From assembly GCF_000763295.1 (NCBI RefSeq), contig NZ_JRJE01000032.1:62001-126000 (forward strand): 64,000 bases of DNA, in the 5' to 3' direction. Below, one piece after another: positions 55,658 to 64,000 of this stretch. This DNA is from Thalassospira australica (GTDB lineage: Bacteria > Pseudomonadota > Alphaproteobacteria > Rhodospirillales > Thalassospiraceae). How positions within the stretch are numbered: the first letter of the stretch is position 1; each line of letters starts with the position of its first letter. A program made the translations under genes and the position numbers. Below the pieces are notes generated by a model. It made no database searches, was not told where the DNA came from, and saw only the letters and a program-made list of their open reading frames with translations.

Positions 55658-56566
55658 TTACGCAAAGTGTCCGGTCGCGTTTTTGCGCAAGTTTCGATGC
55701 AAGAAATCAATGAAGATACGCACTTTCGCCGAAAGATTATGTCGTTCGGGATAGACCGCATAGATATCGGCATCGACATGGGCATATTGCGGCAAGACAA
55801 GCCGCAATCGGTCTTTTTTCACATGACGGGCAATATCCCATTCCGAACGCATCATGATGCCGTGCCCGTCAAGAACCCAATGCAGCGCGATTTCGCCGTC
55901 ATTGCTGCTTAATGTGCCATGCACCTTGACCGTGTCGGAATGCTGGCCGCGCTGAAGTTTCCAGACATCATGCACATCCTTGCCCTGCCGCAAAATGATG
56001 CAGTTGTGATTTATCAGGTCCGAAAGATTGCGCGGGGTGCCGTGACGCTCAAGATAAGATGGCGCTGCACACAGGAACCGGCGATTGCTTTGAAGCTTCC
56101 GCGCCCGGATGCGGGAATTGGGCAAGCCGCCAAACCGGATGCCAAGATCAATTCCCTCCTCGACCATATTCATCGGCATGTCGGTCAGAAGAAGCTGGAC
56201 CTCGACCTCTGGATAAAGGTGCGAGAATTCCGAAACAACAGGCGCAACATATTCCCGGCCAAACCCAAACGTCGCATTGACGCGCAACAAGCCGGTCGGT
56301 GTTTCACTGGCGTGCGAGACCCGTTGTTCCAGATCATCAATCTGGCGCATGATTTGTTCGGCACTCTGAAAATAGGCATCGCCTTCACTGGTCAGGCTGA
56401 TGCGCCGCGTCGTGCGGTTCAGAAGCCGCACACCAAGACGGTCCTCAAGCTTGGCCAAACGTTTGCTGACAGCAGGCGGTGAAAGGTTCAGCTCCTGGGC
56501 CGCAGCCGACAAACTTCCCTTGCGCACCAAAAGCACGAAAAATCCCAGATCACTATCAACCGACAT
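55658..56566 (-). CDS. LysR-family regulator of the tartrate cluster (DmlR/TtuA-like)
   Basis: A 302-residue LysR protein with helix-turn-helix residues 6-62 (FFVLLVRKGSLSAAAQELN, PPAVSKRLAKLEDRLGVRLL) and an effector domain from about 90 (RVNATFGFGREYVAPVVSEF). It is divergent from a TTT transporter and tartrate-dehydrogenase genes, the layout seen for TtuA and DmlR regulators, so tartrate or malate is the likely inducer. The start at 56566 follows GAAGGTTAATA. The intergenic region is very AT-rich, but I did not find one clear operator. Confidence 0.87.
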   Translation of the reverse strand: MSVDSDLGFFVLLVRKGSLSAAAQELNLSPPAVSKRLAKLEDRLGVRLLNRTTRRISLTSEGDAYFQSAEQIMRQIDDLEQRVSHASETPTGLLRVNATFGFGREYVAPVVSEFSHLYPEVEVQLLLTDMPMNMVEEGIDLGIRFGGLPNSRIRARKLQSNRRFLCAAPSYLERHGTPRNLSDLINHNCIILRQGKDVHDVWKLQRGQHSDTVKVHGTLSSNDGEIALHWVLDGHGIMMRSEWDIARHVKKDRLRLVLPQYAHVDADIYAVYPERHNLSAKVRIFIDFLHRNLRKNATGHFA

Positions 56567-56803
56567 TATTAACCTTCGCGACATAATGAAATGAAAAGTC
56601 GGAAATTATAATAAATATATCAAAAATATAAACTGTCAGAGTCGATCGGGCAAATAACAATAGCGCACAGCAGACGTCCTACAACGTCCCAAAATACCGA
56701 TCCGGCACAGGGAAACACTGGCAGTGGGATCGAACGCGATGTGCGGTTCCTCTTTGCCAGCACCGGCCGAACGCCGGTGACATTCAATTCGGGAGGAATA
56801 CCG

Positions 56804-57751
56804 ATGCGTAAGCTCGCAATCGCGGCGGCAATGGCCGCTACCTTGGTTTCTGGTACTGCATTCGCGGAATATCCGGAAAAAACCATCAATTACATCATTC
56901 CGTTCAATGCTGGTGGTGAGTCCGATGTTTCGGCACGTTTCCAGCAGCCATACCTCGAAGAACTGGCTGATCAGTCTTTTGTTATTCAATATATGGCCGG
57001 TGCCGGTGGCGCACAGGCATGGTCGCAGCTCAATGGTATGGAAGGTGACGGCTATACCATCATGGGCATCAACCTGCCGCACACCATCCTGCAGCCGATG
57101 GAAAAAGATGTCGGTTACGAAACCAAAGACCTGACCTACATCAACTTCTTCCACTACACCCCGAATGCGCTGTTTGTACCGAAAGACAGCGAGTTCCAGA
57201 ATCTTCAGGAACTGATCGACTACGCCAAAGCCAATCCGGGTCTTGTAACGCTGAGTGGTTCGGGTTCGAATTCTGCCAACCATCTTGGTCAGGTCCAGTT
57301 TGATGAACTGGCTGGCATCACCACCACCTATGTTCCGTTCAGCGGCACCGGTCCGGCCGTGACCGCCATCCTCGGCAGCCAGACCACCGGTGGTTTTAAC
57401 TATGTTACCTCGGGCGTGAACAATGGTGATGGCATGCGCATGCTTGCTGTTGCATCTGAAACCCGTGTCAAAGCCTTCCCGGATGTCCCGACCTTCAAGG
57501 AACTTGGCCTTGATATCGTTGGCGGTGCGTTCCGTGGTGTTGCCGTTCCGAAATCCACCCCTGAGCCGATCCGCGAAAAAATCTCGCAGATGGTGACGGA
57601 TGTGAACAACAATCCTGAGTTCAAAAAGAAGATGGAAGATGCCGGCTTTGTTCTGACCGATATCACCTATGACTTCATCAATGATTTCGTTGCTGCGAAA
57701 TCCGAAGAATATCGTGAAATCGCCGAAAAGCTTGGCATCGCCAACCGCTAA
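56804..57751 (+). CDS. Tripartite tricarboxylate transporter substrate-binding protein (TctC family), tartrate cluster
   Basis: A 315-residue exported receptor with signal peptide residues 1-20 (cleaved after GTAFA). Family motifs are INYIIPFNAGGESDVSARFQ near residue 28, YMAGAGGAQAWSQL near 62 and SGSGSNSANHLGQVQFDELA near 140. GGGAGGAATACCG precedes the ATG. First gene of the tartrate-type operon. Confidence 0.92.
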   Translation: MRKLAIAAAMAATLVSGTAFAEYPEKTINYIIPFNAGGESDVSARFQQPYLEELADQSFVIQYMAGAGGAQAWSQLNGMEGDGYTIMGINLPHTILQPMEKDVGYETKDLTYINFFHYTPNALFVPKDSEFQNLQELIDYAKANPGLVTLSGSGSNSANHLGQVQFDELAGITTTYVPFSGTGPAVTAILGSQTTGGFNYVTSGVNNGDGMRMLAVASETRVKAFPDVPTFKELGLDIVGGAFRGVAVPKSTPEPIREKISQMVTDVNNNPEFKKKMEDAGFVLTDITYDFINDFVAAKSEEYREIAEKLGIANR

Positions 57752-57794
57752 AAGACGTCTATAAAAAGAACACGGGATTGGAAAGGTCACCACC

Positions 57795-59867
57795 ATGGAA
57801 TTGCTGAGCTATTTCGTGAGCGCGCTCACGCCCTTAAACCTGCTTATGGCTTTGGGGGGTGTTGTGTTGGGAACGGTCATTGGTGCTTTGCCAGGACTGT
57901 CAGCAACCATGGCGGTCGCCGTTCTTGTACCGTTTACTTTTACCATGGATCCCGCAACCGGTCTGATTGCGCTTGGCGCGATCTACACCGGGGCCATCTA
58001 TGGCGGCGCCTTTGCCGCCATTCTGGTCAACACACCGGGAACCCCGTCAGCAATCGCCACGACCTTTGACGGGTTCCCGATGGCCAAACGCGGCGACGGT
58101 AGTCTTGCAGTAACACTGGCAACGCTGGCATCTGTTGTTGGTGGCCTTGTCGGGGGTGTGTTCCTGCTGCTGCTGTCGCCGCCGCTGGCCAAAGTCGCAC
58201 TGGCATTTGGCCCGCCTGAGTATTTCTGGCTGGCAATTTTCGGACTGACACTCATTTCCGCCCTGTCGGTCGGTAATACCCTGAAAGGGTTGCTGGGCGG
58301 CTGCATCGGCCTGATGCTTGCTATGGTCGGGGTTGCCGTGGTGGGGGGCGACATCCGCTTTACCATGGGCACCCATACCTTGCTTGGCGGATTTGATATC
58401 GTTTCGGCCCTGATTGGTCTCTATTGCATTCCGGTTCTGATTGATCTTGTTGCCACCCCTGATCGGCACCTGAAGGTCGAACAGGGCAATCGCGGCATTC
58501 GCCTGTTCGAAGCATTCGGCCTGGCCTGGAAAAGCAAATTCAACGTGCTGCGCAGTGCGATTGTTGGCACCATCGTCGGGGTTTTGCCCGGTGCTGGCGG
58601 CTCCATCGCAGGGCTTGTGTCCTATTCCGAAGCCCGCCGTTCGTCAAAAGAACCTGAAACATTCGGCAAAGGTGCCCCCGATGGCATCATCGCCACCGAA
58701 GCGGCCAACAATGCCACCGTCGGCGGCGGCTTTATTCCGACCCTTGTTCTGGGCATTCCCGGAACACCGCCCGATGCGATCATTCTCGGCGCCTTGCTGG
58801 TTCAGGGGATCAAAATCGGCCCAACCCTGTTCACCCAACAGGGCGACATCGTCTACACCTTTATCTTCGGGCTTTTGATTGCAACAGCCTTGATGCTGCC
58901 GGCAGGTCTTTTGATCGGGCGTTACGCCTATAAGTCGATTGCGTCGATTCCCAAAACCCTGCTGGTGCCGACCATTGCCTTCCTGACCGTGATTGGCAGC
59001 TTTGCCATCCACAGCAACCTGCATGACGTCCAGATGATGCTTAGCCTTGGCGTCCTGGGCTGGATTCTCAATCGCTGTGGCTTTGCACCGTCGCCGATCG
59101 TTCTGGGGCTTGTTCTTGGCAAGATTGCCGAACAGGGATTTGTCCAATCCTATCTGATCGGCAATGCCACCAACAACATCACCGGCATGTTCTTTGGCCG
59201 TCCGATCAGTCTGGCGATTGTCGCCCTGGCGGCATTCACCCTGCTCTATCCGCTGATCTTCGCCAAGCGTAAGGAAAAGGCCAAAAAACGCGCCCTTGAA
59301 GCGGCCCGGACCTATTCCGAAACCAATGGTGAAACCACTGTTTCCCCCACCGAGGAAATCAAGCCTGCACCGTTTGACCCGCTTGCTGGCCTGAAGAAAC
59401 AGTTTGCCAAGCCACGCGATGTTGCCGGCATGTTTTTCGCCGTCCTGCTGATTGCTGCGGGGGGATGGGCCTATAGCCAGACAGCAACCATGACCCCGAT
59501 GGGGTCGGTCTTCCCAAGCACGATTTCTGTCACCATTATCGTTCTTTCCTTCGTGCTTCTGGGCTTGAATATCATCCGTAAACCGGCTGCAGCCAGCGGA
59601 TCCGATGAAGCGTCGCATGCCTCAACACCCAGACGCGTTGCTTTGGTGGTTGCAATGTGCCTTTGGGTCTTTGCCATACCGGTTCTCGGATTTGCCACGG
59701 CGGCGTTTCTCGCCTTTCTGATTTTGGCGCGGGTTGCCTGCTTCGAAGTCATGGGTCCGAAACGCCTTGCGATCGAAGCTGTTGCCGGGGTTGCGATTGT
59801 CGGCGGTCTGTATCTTCTGATGGCACAGGTCCTGCTGATCAGAATGCCAACGGGTCTTTTATTCTAA
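57795..59867 (+). CDS. Fused TctA-TctB permease of a tripartite tricarboxylate transporter
   Basis: A 690-residue protein. Residues 1-490 are a complete TctA (GALPGLSATMAVAVLVPFTF, NTPGTPSAIATTFDGFPMAK, GVLPGAGGSIAGLVSYSEAR). A charged linker at 490-535 leads to a TctB-like part with four membrane segments at 540-690. In the second quiC module the same two parts are separate genes. It serves the TctC receptor at 56804. Uptake of tartrate or malate is inferred from the enzymes behind it. Confidence 0.92.
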   Translation: MELLSYFVSALTPLNLLMALGGVVLGTVIGALPGLSATMAVAVLVPFTFTMDPATGLIALGAIYTGAIYGGAFAAILVNTPGTPSAIATTFDGFPMAKRGDGSLAVTLATLASVVGGLVGGVFLLLLSPPLAKVALAFGPPEYFWLAIFGLTLISALSVGNTLKGLLGGCIGLMLAMVGVAVVGGDIRFTMGTHTLLGGFDIVSALIGLYCIPVLIDLVATPDRHLKVEQGNRGIRLFEAFGLAWKSKFNVLRSAIVGTIVGVLPGAGGSIAGLVSYSEARRSSKEPETFGKGAPDGIIATEAANNATVGGGFIPTLVLGIPGTPPDAIILGALLVQGIKIGPTLFTQQGDIVYTFIFGLLIATALMLPAGLLIGRYAYKSIASIPKTLLVPTIAFLTVIGSFAIHSNLHDVQMMLSLGVLGWILNRCGFAPSPIVLGLVLGKIAEQGFVQSYLIGNATNNITGMFFGRPISLAIVALAAFTLLYPLIFAKRKEKAKKRALEAARTYSETNGETTVSPTEEIKPAPFDPLAGLKKQFAKPRDVAGMFFAVLLIAAGGWAYSQTATMTPMGSVFPSTISVTIIVLSFVLLGLNIIRKPAAASGSDEASHASTPRRVALVVAMCLWVFAIPVLGFATAAFLAFLILARVACFEVMGPKRLAIEAVAGVAIVGGLYLLMAQVLLIRMPTGLLF

Positions 59868-59908
59868 CCCGACACGAACACACGTATTCAACACACTGAC
59901 CAAAGAGA

Positions 59909-60991
59909 ATGAACATGAAAAACTATCGTATTGCTGCCATCCCGGGCGACGGGATCGGTAAAGAGGTCGTTGCGGCCGGAACCGAAGTTCTCGATGTGCT
60001 GGCGAAACGCGATGGCGGTTTCACAATGAGCTTCGATCACTTTGACTGGGGTTCGGAATACTACAAGAAACACGGCGTGATGATGCCCGCCGACGGCCGC
60101 GACCACATCAAGGATCACGATGCCATCTATTTCGGCGCGGTTGGCGCCCCCGATGTGCCCGATCATGTGACCCTTTGGGGGCTTCGCCTGGCGATCTGTC
60201 AGCCGTTTGACCAATATGCCAATGTCCGCCCGACCCGCATTCTGCCGGGCATTGAAAGCCCGCTGCGCAATGTCAAACAGACCGAGCTCGACTGGGTGAT
60301 TGTCCGTGAAAACTCCGAAGGCGAATACGCCGGTCAGGGCGGACGTTCCCATGTTGGCCTGCCCGAAGAAGTCGCCACCGAAGTTTCGATCTTCACCCGT
60401 GCCGGTGTCACCCGGATCATGCGCTTTGCCTTTGATCTTGCCCGCACCCGCCCGCGCAAGAAACTGACCGTGGTGACCAAATCCAATGCCCAGCGCAACG
60501 GCATGGTCATGTGGGATGAAATCGCCAAGGAAGTTGCGGCCGAATATCCGGATGTCGAATGGGACAAGATGCTGGTCGATGCCATGACCATGCGCATGAC
60601 GCTACGTCCTGAAACCCTTGATACGATTGTGGCAACCAACCTGCATGCCGACATTCTGTCTGATCTGGCAGCCGCCCTTGCCGGTTCGCTTGGCATCGCA
60701 CCAACCGCCAACCTCAATCCCGAAGGCAATTTCCCCTCCATGTTCGAACCGATCCACGGATCTGCATTCGACATCACCGGGCAGGGCATCGCCAACCCGG
60801 TCGCGACCTTCTGGAGTGCGGTGATGATGCTTGAACATCTCGGCGAAAAGTCCGCCTCCGAACGCCTGATGCGCGCGGTCGAACGCGTCACCGCCAACCC
60901 GGATCTTCACACGCCTGACCTTGGCGGCAAAGCAACCACCCGTCAGGTAACCGATGCGGTGATTGCCGCGATCCACGGCGAAAACAGCTAA
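59909..60991 (+). CDS. Tartrate/D-malate dehydrogenase family protein (paralogue 1)
   Basis: A 360-residue member of the isocitrate/isopropylmalate dehydrogenase family. IPGDGIGKEVV starts the fold. The substrate Arg residues lie in NVRPTRILPG, and ENSEGEYAGQGG follows. The catalytic Lys lies near VTKSNAQRNG. Metal-binding Asp residues lie in DAMTMRM and LHADILSDLAA. It is less like classical tartrate dehydrogenase than paralogue 2 at 62330 (LHADILSDLAAALAG where the other has LFGDILSDLGPACTG), so its substrate may differ. It lies 41 bases after the fused permease. Confidence 0.87.
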   Translation: MNMKNYRIAAIPGDGIGKEVVAAGTEVLDVLAKRDGGFTMSFDHFDWGSEYYKKHGVMMPADGRDHIKDHDAIYFGAVGAPDVPDHVTLWGLRLAICQPFDQYANVRPTRILPGIESPLRNVKQTELDWVIVRENSEGEYAGQGGRSHVGLPEEVATEVSIFTRAGVTRIMRFAFDLARTRPRKKLTVVTKSNAQRNGMVMWDEIAKEVAAEYPDVEWDKMLVDAMTMRMTLRPETLDTIVATNLHADILSDLAAALAGSLGIAPTANLNPEGNFPSMFEPIHGSAFDITGQGIANPVATFWSAVMMLEHLGEKSASERLMRAVERVTANPDLHTPDLGGKATTRQVTDAVIAAIHGENS

Positions 60992-61006
60992 TTGGCAGGT
61001 ATAAAG

Positions 61007-62299
61007 ATGGGGACGAACAAAGTGCGTGAACTGAATGATCCCGCGTGGGTGAAAACCTTTCTGGTGGATCTTTTTCGCACCGCTATCGATGCTGCTGATC
61101 CCCATCTTTGCCTCCCTGCCTTTCTGCCCGAACCCCCGAAGGGTAAAACCGTCGTTATCGGGGCCGGAAAGGCATCAGCCAAAATGGCACAGGCGCTTGA
61201 ACAACACTGGAAAGGCGATCTTTCCGGGGTGGTTGTCACCCGCTATGACCATGCGGTCCCCACCAAGCAGATCAAGATCATCGAGGCATCCCACCCGGTA
61301 CCCGATGAAGCTGGCATGGCTGCCACACAACAAATCAAAAACTGCGTCGCAAACCTGTCAGAAGACGATCTGGTTATTTGTCTGATCTCGGGCGGCGGAT
61401 CGGCCCTTCTTGTTGATCCGGTTCCCGGTCTTGATCTTGTTCAGAAACAGGCCATCAACAAGGCATTGCTGCGGTCCGGTGCGTCAATTGACGAAATGAA
61501 TTGCGTGCGCCGCCATCTATCCAGCGTCAAGGGGGGCAAACTTGCCGCACTGTGCCACCCGGCACAGGTTGTGTCTTTGCTGATTTCCGATGTCCCCAAT
61601 GACAATTTCCTCGACATTGCATCAGGCCCCACCGTGCCCGATCCGACGACCTGTGCCGATGCCTTGCGCATCATCGACCGCTATGACATCGCACTCCCTG
61701 AAAACGTCCTTGAACTTCTGCGCTCTGGCAAAACCGAAACGGTAAAGCCGGGCGATCCACGTATGGAAAGGGTCACGGCAAAGCTGATTGCCACCCCTCA
61801 AATGTCGCTTGATGCGGCAGCACAAATGGCACGGTCTGCCGGGGTTGATGCGCTGATCATTGGCGATGCACTTGAAGGTGAATCCTCTGAACTTGGGCGT
61901 TCAATGGCCGAAACCGCCAAGCATGTCGCATCCCGCCAACCCATCAGCGAACGCCCCTGTGTGCTGTTGTCTGGCGGGGAAACCACCGTCACCGTCAAGG
62001 GTGATGGCCGGGGCGGACGCAATGTCGAGTTTCTCTTGGCACTTGCCATTGCCCTTGACGGGGCTTCGGGCATTCATGCTGTCGCCGGGGACACGGACGG
62101 CATTGACGGGATCGAAGAAATAGCCGGCGCCTATATTTCACCTGATACACTTAAGCGCAGTTCACTTCTTGCGATGGACCCGAATGCCTATCTTGCGAAT
62201 AATGACGGGCATAGTTTCTTTGAGGCTCTGGATGATTCAGTCATAACAGGACCTACATTGACCAACGTGAATGATTTCAGGGCAATTCTGATTTCCTGA
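61007..62299 (+). CDS. ttuD: MOFRL-family glycerate kinase / TtuD-like protein
   Basis: A 430-residue DUF4147/MOFRL protein. It has VVIGAGKASAKMAQALE near residue 50, LISGGGSALLVDPVPGL near 130, the MNCVRRHLSSVKGGKLA region near 170 and the C-terminal MOFRL part (VAGDTDGIDG). Such enzymes phosphorylate glycerate; older work named the tartrate-operon member TtuD hydroxypyruvate reductase. Between two tartrate-dehydrogenase genes it would pass glycerate into central metabolism. ATG at 61007 with GGCAGGT upstream; TTG at 60992 is an alternative. Confidence 0.88.
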   Translation: MGTNKVRELNDPAWVKTFLVDLFRTAIDAADPHLCLPAFLPEPPKGKTVVIGAGKASAKMAQALEQHWKGDLSGVVVTRYDHAVPTKQIKIIEASHPVPDEAGMAATQQIKNCVANLSEDDLVICLISGGGSALLVDPVPGLDLVQKQAINKALLRSGASIDEMNCVRRHLSSVKGGKLAALCHPAQVVSLLISDVPNDNFLDIASGPTVPDPTTCADALRIIDRYDIALPENVLELLRSGKTETVKPGDPRMERVTAKLIATPQMSLDAAAQMARSAGVDALIIGDALEGESSELGRSMAETAKHVASRQPISERPCVLLSGGETTVTVKGDGRGGRNVEFLLALAIALDGASGIHAVAGDTDGIDGIEEIAGAYISPDTLKRSSLLAMDPNAYLANNDGHSFFEALDDSVITGPTLTNVNDFRAILIS

Positions 62300-62329
62300 T
62301 CGACCAAAAACACGACGGAGGAAAACATC

Positions 62330-63412
62330 GTGACAGGCGCCACCCACAAAATTGCTGTCATCGCCGGTGACGGCATCGGAACCGAAGTGATGCCCGAAGG
62401 CATTCGCGTGCTTGAAGCCGCAGCAGATGTATTTGGCATCAAGCTGACTTTCGATACGTTTGAATTCGGATCGTGCGATTACTATCAACAACACGGGCAG
62501 ATGATGCCTGATGACTGGCGTGCGCAGATTGAAAACCATGATGCGATTTTCTTTGGCGCGGTCGGCTGGCCCGATACGGTGCCCGATCATATTTCACTCT
62601 GGGGATCACTGATCCAGTTCCGCCGCGACTTTGACCAATATGTCAGCCTGCGCCCGGCCAAACTGATGCCCGGTGTGCCATCGCCGCTGGCCGGTCGCAA
62701 ACCCGGTGATATTGATTTCTATGTCGTGCGCGAAAACACCGAAGGCGAATATTCCTCGGTCGGGGGCAAAATGTATCCCGGCACGGACCGCGAAATCGTC
62801 ATTCAGGAAACCGTCATGTCGCGCACCGGCATTGATCGCATCCTGAAATACGCCTTTGATCTGGCCCAAAAACGCCCGCGCAAACATCTGACCTCGGCGA
62901 CCAAATCGAACGGCATTTCGATCACCATGCCCTATTGGGATGAACGTGTGATCGAGATGGCGAAAAACTATCCCGATGTCACCTGGGACAAATATCATAT
63001 CGATATTCTGACCGCCCAGTTCGTGATGAACCCGGATCGCTTTGATGTGGTGGTGGCATCCAACCTGTTTGGTGATATCCTGTCCGATCTGGGTCCGGCC
63101 TGCACCGGCACCATCGGTATTGCACCTTCAGGCAACATTAACCCGGAACGCAAGTTCCCGTCTTTGTTCGAACCGGTCCATGGCTCGGCCCCGGATATCG
63201 CCGGCAAGGGCATTGCCAACCCGATTGGCCAAATCTGGTCGGGTGCAATGATGCTTGATCACCTGGGCCACACCGATGCCCACGACGCGATCATGGCCGC
63301 CATTGAAAAGGTCCTGCTGGATGACAAGCTGCGTACCGGCGACCTTGGCGGATCGGCCGATACCATCACCTGCGGCAAGGCAATTGCCCAGGCTGTGCGC
63401 GACGCCGCCTGA
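62330..63412 (+). CDS. ttuC: Tartrate dehydrogenase/decarboxylase (paralogue 2)
   Basis: A 360-residue enzyme with nearly all hallmarks of tartrate dehydrogenase: IAVIAGDGIGTEVMPEGIRV, SLRPAKLMPGVPSPLAGRKP, ENTEGEYSSVGGKMYPGTDR, ASNLFGDILSDLGPACTGTI and EPVHGSAPDIAGKGIANPIG. It can act on tartrate, D-malate and meso-tartrate in known relatives, yielding oxaloglycolate, pyruvate or D-glycerate. GGAGGAAAACATC precedes a GTG start. Last gene of the operon, before a strong terminator. Confidence 0.92.
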   Translation: MTGATHKIAVIAGDGIGTEVMPEGIRVLEAAADVFGIKLTFDTFEFGSCDYYQQHGQMMPDDWRAQIENHDAIFFGAVGWPDTVPDHISLWGSLIQFRRDFDQYVSLRPAKLMPGVPSPLAGRKPGDIDFYVVRENTEGEYSSVGGKMYPGTDREIVIQETVMSRTGIDRILKYAFDLAQKRPRKHLTSATKSNGISITMPYWDERVIEMAKNYPDVTWDKYHIDILTAQFVMNPDRFDVVVASNLFGDILSDLGPACTGTIGIAPSGNINPERKFPSLFEPVHGSAPDIAGKGIANPIGQIWSGAMMLDHLGHTDAHDAIMAAIEKVLLDDKLRTGDLGGSADTITCGKAIAQAVRDAA

Positions 63413-63437
63413 ACATCACACCCATAAAACCTGACCC

Positions 63438-63478
63438 AAACGGGCCTGATCTCAGATATGCGGGATCAGGCCCGTTTT
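63438..63478 (+). terminator. Rho-independent terminator of the tartrate operon
   Basis: Exact 14-base arms at 63438-63451 and 63464-63477 (AAACGGGCCTGATC and its complement) enclose a 12-base loop, ending in TTTT. Confidence 0.93.
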
Positions 63479-63714
63479 CGTTTCCGATCCATGTGATCGC
63501 GTTTTCAGATGGCCGAAATGAGCACCCCTGCCATTCCGTCCCAAGGTTGTGCAAAAACTTAAATTGGTATAGGTACAGCCTGCTGCGACGCAGCAACGAA
63601 CAGGATGATCAAGGACCCCTGTCGCCGGATTATCGGGCAGACGGAAGCCAAAAGACCACCTGATGAAATTTCAGCCCGGAACAAAATCGGGCTTGACCGA
63701 GACGGAGATTTTCT

Positions 63715-64000
63715 GTGAACAGCGATTTTCTACCGCGTTTGCGGGCTGAATGGCTTGGCAACATTCGCGGCGATGTGCTTTCGGGCCTCGTCGTTGCGCT
63801 GGCCCTTATCCCAGAGGCAATTGCCTTTTCCATCATTGCCGGAGTTGACCCGAAGGTCGGGCTTTATGCCTCCTTCTCGATTGCCGTGATCACGGCCATC
63901 TTTGGCGGTCGTCCGGGCATGATTTCGGCCGCCACGGCGGCGACCGCCGTTCTGATGGGCTCGCTTGTCCGTGAACATGGCCTTGATTACCTGCTGGCCG
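63715..64000 (+). CDS. SulP-family anion transporter, N-terminal part (partial)
   Basis: The frame opens with GTG at 63715 after GGAGATTTTCT and runs off the window end. The visible 95 residues match the SulP start: an N-terminal [20 protein letters not shown], then [19 protein letters not shown] and [20 protein letters not shown] with the conserved [15 protein letters not shown]. SulP proteins carry sulfate, bicarbonate or other anions. The substrate and any C-terminal STAS domain cannot be seen. Confidence 0.88.
   Translation, partial: MNSDFLPRLRAEWLGNIRGDVLSGLVVALALIPEAIAFSIIAGVDPKVGLYASFSIAVITAIFGGRPGMISAATAATAVLMGSLVREHGLDYLLA

Noticed and set aside
58644..59618. A 324-codon minus-strand frame opposite the fused TctA-TctB gene.
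   Set aside because: Same reason: Gln/Asp/Gly-rich shadow of a membrane-protein gene without start signals or motifs.

Overview
The window looks like a chromosomal segment of a marine alphaproteobacterium of the Rhodospirillales; gene order and protein style are most like Thalassospira, though the genus cannot be proven from sequence alone. Supporting signs are the chvI-chvG-hprK-rapZ-EIIA-HPr-EI cluster beside ahcY, the short alphaproteobacterial form of HprK, a PAS histidine-kinase-like protein close to ahcY, and many TRAP and TTT (tripartite tricarboxylate) uptake systems. I see no rRNA, tRNA, CRISPR array, prophage or transposase.

Layout. 1-1125: end of dnaX, then ybaB and recR. 1309-8185 (minus strand): a quinate/shikimate catabolic operon in the order dctP, dctQ, dctM, shikimate/quinate dehydrogenase, GntR regulator, quiC (3-dehydroshikimate dehydratase fused to an HPPD-like domain) and aroQ. 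8651-10736: a Crp/Fnr regulator overlapping a membrane class III nucleotide cyclase. 10918-14805: fliW, a DUF4139 exported protein and two unknowns. 14849-16803: a 2-hydroxyacid dehydrogenase and a zeta-toxin/ParD-like pair. 16899-23879: a PAS 'histidine kinase' whose phospho-accepting His is Arg, an HD hydrolase, a nucleotidyltransferase, a CHMI-type tautomerase and ahcY. 24161-30751 (minus): the PTS-Ntr-like proteins with HprK, RapZ and ChvG/ChvI.

31025-38149: dctB-dctD, a sigma-54 promoter with upstream dyads, and a TAXI-type TRAP transporter. 38270-45214: a second module with paralogues of quiC and shikimate dehydrogenase, here tied to a TctABC transporter and a divergent LysR regulator. 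45297-53059: MFS transporter, a 60-residue protein, LysR, GNAT, fmt, DUF429, def and rmuC. 53584-55527: acetyl-CoA synthetase. 55658-63412: a tartrate/D-malate type cluster (LysR, TctC, fused TctA-TctB, two tartrate-dehydrogenase paralogues around a MOFRL glycerate kinase). 63715 to the end: start of a SulP transporter.

The main theme is uptake and breakdown of plant- or algae-derived hydroxy acids. Two separate modules would lead shikimate-type compounds to protocatechuate through non-homologous transporters. A third would lead tartrate to glycerate and phosphoglycerate. A DctBD-controlled TAXI transporter adds another organic-acid uptake route. The most unusual single items are the His-to-Arg pseudokinase, a dctB whose only start giving the first membrane helix appears to be ATT, a perfect 22-bp inverted repeat at the end of the cyclase gene, and the doubled quiC modules.
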